From contig JAODTK010005487.1 of the NCBI GenBank assembly GCA_026419785.1, positions 246,958-310,957 on the forward strand: 64,000 nucleotides of DNA. The letters run 5' to 3'. The stretch's first letter is position 1, and each line of letters begins with the position of its first letter. Positions 58,401 to 64,000 of this stretch are shown here, piece by piece. Below the pieces are notes generated by a model. It made no database searches and was not told the origin of the DNA. It was given only the letters and a program-made list of their open reading frames with translations. The position numbers and the translations under genes were made by a program. Source of the stretch: Sclerodactyla briareus. Lineage: Eukaryota > Echinodermata > Holothuroidea > Dendrochirotida > Sclerodactylidae.

Positions 58401-61280
58401 CCAGGCGAGACACTGGGTGATCGCCGTATACTCAATGGGGCTCAAAAGCTGATAATGCACCCAGCAGCAATATTATTTAATGCACTTCATACATGGAGGC
58501 CCCAACCTTCTCCTATCTCTAGTTAAACCCCTCTCTTAATCTTATCTTCCAGAAGAGACGGAGCGTTTTGGGGCATGCTTTTCCAGTCTAGTTCGCTGAA
58601 GGTGAGGCTGTGGTTCCTATCAGCTGAGACCAGGGAGCAGAATATGGGAGGGTATTGGGAGACTTTCTCATGTCCCTCTCCAACTGTGAATCAAGCTACA
58701 ACTATCATGGTATAGCCACGTTAAATATTAGTCATTACCTATTTTCATTCATAAATACATGTGACCCAGTTGTCTTTTGTTGCATTAAGGAGTTCAGCTA
58801 CAACTAGTCATTGGAATGCAGTACTAAATAACCACTATTGAAAAAGAATTGTGATCGGATACATGAGTATGTGCTTGCCATGCAACAAGGTCATTATGTA
58901 TGGAAAACATTTTCATACTCTGCAGATTTTGTAGACACCACATGCCCAAATTGGTACACACGCAAGTATGCTTGCACAGTCAACCGAACCCATAGTGAAA
59001 GGTGGGTGTGACAACCAGATAAAATTACTCCCAGACAAGCATGTCTGGACAGTACCCTAAGGTCAGGGTTAAGCATGTTGGGGGTTAGAGAAGGGGACTA
59101 GGGTTGTCTGTTTGGGGGTTCCGTCCGGGGGGGCGGGGGAGTTGTTTTTCAAAGGGTAGTTGTCCGGCAACTGGAATGCGGTACTACCAATTTGAAACAT
59201 TTTGCATTTTTTAGACATAAGATATTGATGTTTGAAACAAAAAAAGCAAATAAAGTGAATTGGTTACTAATTGGGCAATTGTTTGCAAATTGAAACCCTT
59301 ACGACATCATAAGAGAGTCAAGAGCCTCCTTGATGTGCCGCCAGGCTTTCCTTACCCCTCGGTAAAAAAATCATCTCCAATGCCTGGTATTTTGTCTTAG
59401 TTATTTCCTGAAGTAAATACAAGGCAACCACCCAAAATTCTATGCACCCAAGTGCCGAGGACTTTATGAGTAATGCATATTAATAGGCAAAATAGCATGT
59501 GCGTATGCGAGCATGCAAAATATCCAGGGTTAGATGCCGCCGATAATCCTAAGGGACAACATGAGGAGCTGGATTCCCAGAAATAAACACTATGTAATAC
59601 ATCAGTTAGGTGTTATTTTTGGGGGGTGGTTTTTCTGAAACAAATTAGAATCTTGGGAGGAGTATTTGGTTAACTTCTTATTTCATCGCCAGACTAGGTC
59701 CAACATGCCTGGTCGAATCAACTTGAAGGGTATGTTTGCTATAAACGAGTAAATTAAATGCTCGAAATGATTGTAAACTGTATTTCCATTCACCGGATTG
59801 CTCAAATCTACTCACGATAGATCTTCAATTTACCCTAGTCACAGTTGAAGCATGATGTCAAATCTTTCATACATATCTTTTAACAGGCCAACAGCAAATG
59901 GGCAGCAGGTCCTCAAAGACACACCAGTTAAGAAAGTCTTAGCCAGTTCCTCTATTGCCAGTGATATCTCCCGGGTGTGGTGATAATAATCCTTCCATTT
60001 ATATCCATTAACAGTCATCTGCATCGCGTAATTATCTAGTATTCTAACATTGTATTTATTTTGTATCATAACATGCTACATTCGCCCGGAGAACCAGAAA
60101 CATCTTTGGACAATCCTCAAGAGTAAGTTTTTGCCACTGACATCCAATAGGGGTTCTAACAGGTTGCTAATATTCATCTGGGTTTTTTCTCCGGTTGCTT
60201 GGCTGAAAGTCTGTGAATGTAACTTCCTTGAGGACAGAGGTACATTTCATTGTGTGACATGCACAGCAAATATGCAAATAGGAAAATTACATATAGGGTG
60301 AATCGATATGAACAAGATGGATGGATGAAGTGACAGTGGCAGTCACAACCAAAACTGAAAAAGGAAAAGACACAACTGTACTGTTAAACGTGATGAAGAG
60401 TGATCGCACATCAGTAGGGAAGCAGGTTGCGGTCGTTAGTGCGTGACAACAACACCAAACAATCTTATGCATGCCGACCATAATCTGGTATCTATAAACT
60501 AAGGAAACAGTTAACTGAATACTTTTATCATTGAACCTTTCAAGCAGCCGCTTCTTAATAGCGTTAATTGAAACCCAGTCGTTACATTTTACAATATTTG
60601 GTACAATTTCTGCTCGCAAAACAAAAAAGGTCACCATGTTGGGAGGATGTGAATGGAATGAATGAAGTCCATTACTTGGAATGTTTCTCACAATTGAGGA
60701 AATAACCGATTGTGCTAGTCAGCTGAACCCCCATATGGAGTCAATAGATGAAAAAAAAGTGGATTCTTTAAATCTTATGTTTTCATTGGAGATCTGGGGG
60801 GGTCATTGTTGATGATAAATTCTGTGAGATTCCCATTTGGGCAGATTATAGCTTGTAATTTGAATGATTAAGAGGTAAAGAAGCGTTTTTTTTTTAGTAT
60901 CATGTTTTCAAATATGGAGTTCTGTATCACTTGGAAGGTCCATCAGAAATCAGTCAGGAATCACTAAATTTATTTCAGAATTCAATCCACCCCTTATGGA
61001 CCATGCACCCCAACCAGCGCATTGAACATGACTGGCCAGGAAAAATGAGAAGGGGACTTTTGTGGTATTGCCCAGAGGTCATTGGCACAGGGGTGGGGTT
61101 GCACGGTGTCCAATATGGGGTAAGTATTAATACTTCACAGATTCACAAACCAGTAAGTTTTGTTGATTAGTACCAGCTGTTCGTGTTTGGTTTTATACAG
61201 TGGACCCTTCCTCTGCCCGATACAAGGAAACACAGCTCAGTCCTCAGATTCTCTCGACTTAACTGCGTTGGGTCGGGTGA
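34933..61280 (+). CDS. HPS5: HPS5 (BLOC-2 subunit), 5' half, eight exons; continues past window
   Basis: HPS5 is a large WD40-repeat protein that with HPS3 and HPS6 forms BLOC-2, which sorts cargo to lysosome-related organelles such as pigment granules. The plus-strand exons follow the family in order: 34933-35028, 36746-36860, 37731-37788, 39671-39855, 41863-41990, 42609-42642, 60979-61152, 61201 to ~61280. Diagnostic stretches are RKYIALGASTGSVYIF, IVIWELNVESRKGPVQIL, RVGCLLWD, ADSCIVQLDY and GVSINTSQIHKP, which match the HPS5 propeller. Nearly all exons have good GT/AG sites. The start is placed at the ATG at 34933 (MTNQRPE); block B has CTG there, so it is tentative. Exons 1-6 are repeated at 47580-55637 in block B. 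Small indels disrupt several exons, but each is usually intact in one of the two copies. The C-terminal two thirds should lie to the right. Confidence 0.8.
36746..36860 (+). CDS. HPS5: HPS5 exon 2, first propeller blade, block A
   Basis: QCLASVRKYIALGASTGSVY then IFLRSVASSFQLTE, donor AAA|GTGAGT. The R-K-[W/Y]-[L/I]-A-L-G-x-S-x-G-x-[L/V] pattern is the first WD-like strand of HPS5. The acceptor CAG is damaged here (CAT) but intact in block B, which fixes the boundary. Confidence 0.75.
37731..37788 (+). CDS. HPS5: HPS5 exon 3, block A
   Basis: A 58-bp exon between GTATTCAG and donor ATG|GTAACT. Neither copy is fully in frame alone. Block B reads HGSVSKLSF, which aligns with the Glu-Gly-Ala-Ile-Ser-Gln blade start of HPS5. 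It lies between exons 2 and 4 as expected. Confidence 0.5.
38560..38935 (-). mobile_element. LINE 3' end on minus strand, in HPS5 intron, block A
   Basis: Corresponds to 51395-51740 in block B, where the minus frame is readable. Here indels break it. See that entry for motifs. Confidence 0.55.
39671..39855 (+). CDS. HPS5: HPS5 exon 4, propeller blade, block A
   Basis: DSLIVIWELNVESRKGPVQI, then HKDERVGCLLWDNRTS, and after one frame change TITNVDSKK before donor GTAAGG. Human HPS5 has VVWELN, a Lys/Arg-rich turn, H-K-x-x-R-V-x-x-L-x-W-D and a Ser-Lys end at these positions. One of the two clearest exons in the window. Confidence 0.87.
40234..40445. repeat. Microsatellites (AT)16 and (ATCT)~16, block A
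   Basis: Uninterrupted AT from 40234 to 40265, then (ATCT)n from about 40353 to 40416, ending in (CATC)n. The block B equivalent (53099-53310) has the same motifs shortened and interrupted by 'gaattt' and 'gattct'. Confidence 0.95.
40490..41560. repeat. ~430-bp tandem repeat array in HPS5 intron, block A
   Basis: 'ctcctacaaatttt.g.gcacag' recurs at 40676, 40971, 41102 and 41401, so matching half-units are about 430 bp apart (40676 to 41102, 40971 to 41401). Units carry 'ttggtcca.ggtcc.a.ttggg' and 'acaatagtacttgaaatgcatctcc'. It follows '(gtct)n...ttgacc.acggg...ggtcaaggtcaaaatcatt'. Likely a composite satellite. The block B copy is at 53320-54480. Confidence 0.75.
41863..41990 (+). CDS. HPS5: HPS5 exon 5, propeller blade, block A
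   Basis: Acceptor TTTTTCCCTGCAG, then ASGSVKLL and SMADSCIVQLDY. After a one-base break the second half reads DELMVST and TKCHVCFTKR before AAAAG|GTATTA. The family has D-S-C-V-V-Q-L-D-Y followed by a Leu-Leu-Ile-Ser-Ser strand and a Thr-Arg, Cys-x-Thr turn, so both halves fit. Confidence 0.87.
42609..42642 (+). CDS. HPS5: HPS5 exon 6 (34 bp), block A
   Basis: Microexon between CTTCACAG and donor AAG|GTAAGT reading KKCSTIGQEAK, matching the family's Lys-x-x-x-x-Ile-Gly-x-x-x-Arg/Lys right after the Cys-x-Thr turn of exon 5. Short, so the call rests on position, splice sites and conservation of the exon (CAACCATTGG core) in block B. Confidence 0.5.
42839..43156 (+). mobile_element. SINE body with (ATT)n tail, block A
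   Basis: Matches the body of the tRNA-headed element at 61739-62120: 'gtctcctgaa', 'gacttgtgaagagta.tgag', 'cctattggga.g.cccc', 'gggtgttgac' and the final (TTA)n at 43138-43155. The tRNA-like head is missing or unrecognisable. Third copy in block B at 55845-56178. Confidence 0.6.
43860..44645 (+). mobile_element. Block B copy of the LINE 3' end
   Basis: Collinear with 31384-32150, with numerous extra single-base indels so that even FQRRLLR and FGHVARL cannot be read in one frame. It ends in the same 'actactacgtactagcac' tail. Confidence 0.8.
47580..47673 (+). CDS. HPS5: HPS5 exon 1, block B copy
   Basis: Duplicate of 34933-35028. Reads TNQRPEMLRTY then VELTPQEALLHP. The first codon is CTG rather than ATG. 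Donor TTAG|GTGAGT. The end differs by indels from block A. Confidence 0.45.
49501..49620 (+). CDS. HPS5: HPS5 exon 2, block B copy
   Basis: Duplicate of 36746-36860 with an intact acceptor (TTTGTTCAG) and donor AAA|GTGAGT. Length 120 bp, but two internal indels break the ALGAST region that is in frame in block A. Confidence 0.65.
50022..50082 (+). other. tRNA-like fragment (B box and pairing ends), block B
   Basis: 'ggtggc' (50022-50027) and 'gccacc' (50077-50082) are perfectly complementary, like an acceptor stem. 'gagttcgagtcc' (50064-50075) resembles a B box and 'agagctttacc' precedes it. The T stem does not pair, and block A (near 37240-37310) has lost the B box, so this is probably a SINE remnant, not a tRNA gene. 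Confidence 0.3.
50542..50605 (+). CDS. HPS5: HPS5 exon 3, block B copy
   Basis: Duplicate of 37731-37788. Reads HGSVSKLSFIRSCVGLAVVD in frame, which restores the blade start lost in block A. Confidence 0.5.
51395..51740 (-). mobile_element. LINE reverse transcriptase C-terminus, minus strand, block B
   Basis: A 111-codon open frame with 'CRGHIMASRQTP', then 'KQRAPMVDVA' and LSLDELRRTTRNWKD, ending GLHQGSDTLNGTR. A Gly-His-(Val/Ile)-Met...Arg-Arg..., a Trp-x-Asp-like block, a Leu-Asp-Glu helix followed by D/N-R/W-x-W, and a final basic stop region is the usual end of a LINE protein. Antisense to HPS5. Confidence 0.6.
52477..52675 (+). CDS. HPS5: HPS5 exon 4, block B copy
   Basis: Duplicate of 39671-39855, donor AGAAG|GTAAGG. 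Frame is broken by an inserted repeat of 'gtgttgtgtgat' around 52553 and other indels. The end TITNVDQ is readable. Confidence 0.7.
53320..54480. repeat. ~430-bp tandem repeat array, block B
   Basis: Same order of units as 40490-41560, with unit starts near 53541, 53862, 54005 and 54331. Confidence 0.7.
54819..54969 (+). CDS. HPS5: HPS5 exon 5, block B copy
   Basis: Duplicate of 41863-41990, acceptor TTTTGCCCTGCAG, donor AAAAG|GTAGTA. About 23 bp longer, with indels inside the DSCIVQLDY stretch (an in-frame stop at 'atgtag' in one frame). Confidence 0.65.
55606..55637 (+). CDS. HPS5: HPS5 exon 6, block B copy
   Basis: Duplicate of 42609-42642. The acceptor reads CACG instead of CACAG. The donor GTAAGT is intact. 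Confidence 0.4.
56455..60978. other. HPS5 intron 6; no gene recognised
   Basis: Contains a T run (57102-57118), a CA/GT-rich stretch near 57230, and loosely repetitive 'tggtacataggg' sequence (57840-58080). A minus ORF at 59839-60069 and another at 60287-60691 (134 codons) show no recognised domain. Confidence 0.5.
60979..61152 (+). CDS. HPS5: HPS5 exon 7
   Basis: Acceptor AAATTTATTTCAG, donor CCA|GTAAGT. One open frame of 58 codons containing DWPGKMRRGLLWYCPEV and GVQYGVSINTSQIHKP. Human HPS5 reads Phe-Pro-Gly, then Leu-Ile-Tyr-Cys, a Trp-Glu-Val stretch, then Gly-x-Val-Ile-Ser-Thr-x-Gln-Phe-x-Lys at the same spacing. The Trp-Glu-Val part is blurred by indels. It lies to the right of both blocks, so it is present once while exons 1-6 are present twice. 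Confidence 0.6.
61201..61280 (+). CDS. HPS5: HPS5 exon 8 (probable)
   Basis: Acceptor TTGGTTTTATACAG, then WTLPLPDTRKHSSVLRFSRL. The family continues with a Leu-Pro-x-Leu-Pro segment, then Ser-x-x-Leu-x-Phe-x-[K/R]-Leu. The donor is uncertain (GTCGGG or GTGATA near 61273-61279). Only 48 bp of intron separates it from exon 7, which is short for an animal intron. Confidence 0.4.
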
Positions 61281-63409
61281 TATGTTATTAAGGCCCTTTC
61301 AATGCCTGTTCTGTTTCATTAATGATTTCAATGTTGCCTGTCTGTTTTCCACAATGGGGGCTTCCCAGCGCCATCTACTTCTAGACACGAGCCAGTCTTA
61401 TTACTTTTCTGTAACTAGCTATTTTGGCAAAGAGGATGCAGTCCGCGAGAAATCCTGAGTACACATGATTTGCAGAAGTAAAGACTCTCATTGGAAGATA
61501 TCCGTATCTATCTATGTCCGCAGAGACCAAGAATGCCTTTTATCCCAATGTTGACTATAGTTGCATATGGTACGTTGATGTATTTGCGAAGAAGAGTTAA
61601 AATTCTGTGTCCAATCATGAGTTCTTTCCCAGAAATTTGCAGGGACCCACCCTCTGTTTGGTTCTTATATTGCCCTGCCTCGGTAGCTCTCACTTCAGCT
61701 GTTGCGTTAATCATCGTATCATCGTCATGTCATGGGAGGCGGATTAAGCTCAGTCGGTAGAAGACCAGAATGACAAGCACTTGATGCGGTGTTCAGAGAC
61801 AGGCTCCCTAGGACTTTACCGTTAGTGCTGTTGGACAAGGCCATGTCTCCTGAACGTCCCACGACCCACGTGTAAAAGTGTACCGTGTGAGGGACTTGTG
61901 AAGAGTATGTGAGGCACGTATGTGGACTGCCCTATTGGGAAGGCCCCCGGGGGAAACCATGAAGGTTGACATACTGAAATGCTGCATAGTGAGCGAACAA
62001 GCAGAAAATGCATGAGTCCGTTTATGGGTGTTTGACAAGTCATAATGATCATGGGGTAATATCTGTGAAGTGTTTGAGCCTGTGGGAAAAAAGTGCTATT
62101 AGAATGTATATTATTAGATATGTCTACTTGCCTTGCCAGTTTACGTTTCCTGTTGGCCGTTGCTGAATGTGGCCTCTTCATCATTGACCACAGTGTGGCG
62201 CAGTGCTCTGGACAGATTCCATTCAAGGTATGGACAAGAGAGCCAAAGTTTTAGGTCATTTATGGATATATTTCACATACTCAACTTACCCCATATTGCT
62301 CTTTGGCACCCCCCCCCGCGCGCATTGACTCTGCAACTTTTACAGAAGTCCAGCTGGCCACCTCATCATCCTTCTTATTTGCCAGCTGAACTGAAAGTTC
62401 GTGAGCATCTTGGCTCTGATATTTCATCTTTTTTTCCAAACGCTGAAATCGCTATTCTACAAACCACCATCGTCAGGAATCTGCAGGAATGTTTTTCTCA
62501 CGACTTCGTTCGTCAGAGAGAAGTATCCTTAGCTGTTTGAGTGATTTTTATAGGTTGGATTTTCTCTCGCTCGATCCCGTTTTGGGCGTACGTCCCGTAG
62601 TTTAGCCTAGCTGTTCTAGCACAGTAGGAGGTGGTTTTCTCCTGTAGCTAACACCCGCGGTGTGTGGGCTCCTATTGTGCTGGTTCGGTCAGGCTGGACT
62701 GTTGTCCGGTTGCTGTCCGACCGGCCTCCACCCTCCTTCCCCGCCTACCATGTCTAGTTATAGCATTCTTCCACTATTGTTGGAAGTGGAACACCTTCCA
62801 TTCCAGTTTCTTTCATTGGTCAGTGATCCTGGTATGTAATTTAATAACAAATAAGGGTTCTGTCCAGGTGATGTATATTGCTGTGTCGGCGGCAGCGGTA
62901 ATCCGTTTCCTGACGCTGGCACGTTCAACACAATCATGCACTGCTTCCCACTGTTAGTAGTGTCATATGCGCTTTAGGGATGTATTAATCAATATTTTCA
63001 TTTTTCTTGTTATTGTTGTTATTGTTCTTGTATTATTTATCTAACACGAACGCATGCTAGGTTTTAAAACCTAACACGGGTGTTTATTTCCTAAGAACCA
63101 TTGTTCTACATGTCAACGAGAGACCAAAATACCTCAAAACTTCACAATTGACAGGTTTTAGAGATGTAAATTAGCATATACTTGACACGTCAATAGGTTT
63201 CTGCCGTTAAAATAGAAAATTCGTATAAGATATCATTACGAGTGTTGAAACAGTTATATGTTTGTTTGGAACATGATTTGAACATAACATTTGTTCGCTA
63301 CTACTCTGCACTTCCGCTAAAGCCAGTAAATTGCAGTGAACTCCCAGGAAATCGATGACGAACTGACACGCGGGTAAAATCGCTACATTACCGATTCTAG
63401 AAATGCCCT
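61281..63409. other. HPS5 intron; no further exon recognised
   Basis: Apart from the SINE, ORFs of 90-135 codons (for example 62133-62540) show no resemblance to the next HPS5 segment or any known family. Confidence 0.45.
61739..62120 (+). mobile_element. tRNA-derived SINE with near-complete A box
   Basis: Head 'ggcggattaagctcagtcgg' then 'tagaagaccagaatgacaag' (61739-61778) closely resembles the 5' half of a tRNA (A box 61745-61756). The B-box region 'ggtgttcagag' (61788-61798) is degenerate. The body is shared with 42839-43156 and 55845-56178, and the 3' end is an ATT-rich tail ('tatattattag', about 62107). Not a functional tRNA. Confidence 0.65.
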
Positions 63410-63560
63410 CCCCCTGCCCGCCCGCTGCCCGCCCACTGCCCCACCCGGCCCCGCCCGCCGCCCGCCCGCCTTCCCGCCCCCTGCCCGCCCGCCTGCAATG
63501 GAAACGTTTATTGAAAGTTATGTGAATGATTTTACCCGCCCGCCCACCCGCCGCCCGCGT
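63410..63560. repeat. CCCG-rich low-complexity tract
   Basis: Built of 'cccgcccg', 'ctgcccgcccg' and 'cacccgccg' units, interrupted by an AT-rich 40-base stretch (63497-63537). Far more GC-rich than its surroundings. Confidence 0.85.
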
Positions 63561-64000
63561 GCATGTAACCGCCGCTCAAAAGGTGTTTAATTTACATAGA
63601 AAGGCAAACTTAATCCATTGGTCTAAACCTGTTCTTGATCACGTTACTTCCAATTTCCAAAGGTCCATACTTTTCAACAATGTCATATGACTATTTGGTT
63701 CTGACCAGTGCCCCATATTTTCTATCATTGATACTAATCGATTCGCCTCCATCCTTGCACAGTGCCTCAATCTCTCCATTGTTATTCTAATCATCCAGAT
63801 ACCAGTACATGTCCATACATGGCAAGCACAATCTACTGCCTCTCGACAACGAGTCAGATGGTCCATCGGTAACACTCCTTTAGCATTGCGCACGCTGCTG
63901 CTAAGCTCTTGAGGAGAAGTTTACTCTCTGACATTGGTCCGCCGCGCCTTCATTTTTCCCTCCCTCCATCGGCCAAGTCGTCCAGGTCACACCCTGCCAC

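Noticed and set aside
60287..60691. 134-codon minus-strand ORF in HPS5 intron
   Set aside because: Composition and lack of motifs suggest a repeat or chance frame; a weak hydrophobic C-terminal part is not enough.

Overview
This window is animal nuclear DNA, not prokaryotic. It has no long open reading frames, operons or ribosome-binding sites. It does have short exons flanked by GT/AG splice signals, tRNA-derived SINE-like repeats, decayed non-LTR retrotransposons (LINEs), microsatellites and many G/C homopolymers. The LINE types, the ~310-bp 'gtgtttacaagg' tandem repeat and the frequent 'cctaggcc' words suggest a marine invertebrate, most likely a deuterostome such as an echinoderm or hemichordate. 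That assignment is inference. The many one- and two-base indels inside conserved exons look like an unpolished long-read assembly.

Layout. (1) 661-8613, minus strand: four exons of a DRAM/Frag1-family gene (DRAM2-like autophagy modulator, a lysosomal multi-pass membrane protein). Splice phases agree and the stop codon is at 661. The N-terminal exon or exons were not found. Its introns hold a dispersed satellite. (2) 8614-14800: no gene recognised; a minisatellite and a conserved dispersed repeat. (3) 14810-23330: a LINE graveyard with three elements of different clades (14.8-17.4 kb minus; 18.6-19.5 kb plus; 20.6-23.3 kb plus, the last with two internal interruptions). (4) 23.3-31.0 kb: a SINE, G-tract-ended MITE-like repeats and a 111-bp A-rich run. 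(5) 31037-43459 and 43494-56454: two near-identical 12.4-13 kb blocks in direct tandem. Each contains the same six 5' exons of HPS5 on the plus strand, a LINE 3' end, another LINE 3' end on the minus strand, and the same microsatellites. (6) 56455-64000: the continuing HPS5 intron, exons 7 and 8 (60979-61152 and 61201 to about 61280), a tRNA-derived SINE and a CCCG-rich tract. HPS5 continues beyond the right edge.

The two genes act in related places: DRAM proteins in lysosomes and autophagy, HPS5 in the BLOC-2 complex that builds lysosome-related organelles. Nothing suggests they are co-regulated. The most important structural observation is that HPS5 exons 1-6 occur twice in tandem while exons 7-8 occur once. 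This is best explained as a false (haplotype) duplication in the assembly. I found no convincing undescribed biological system.
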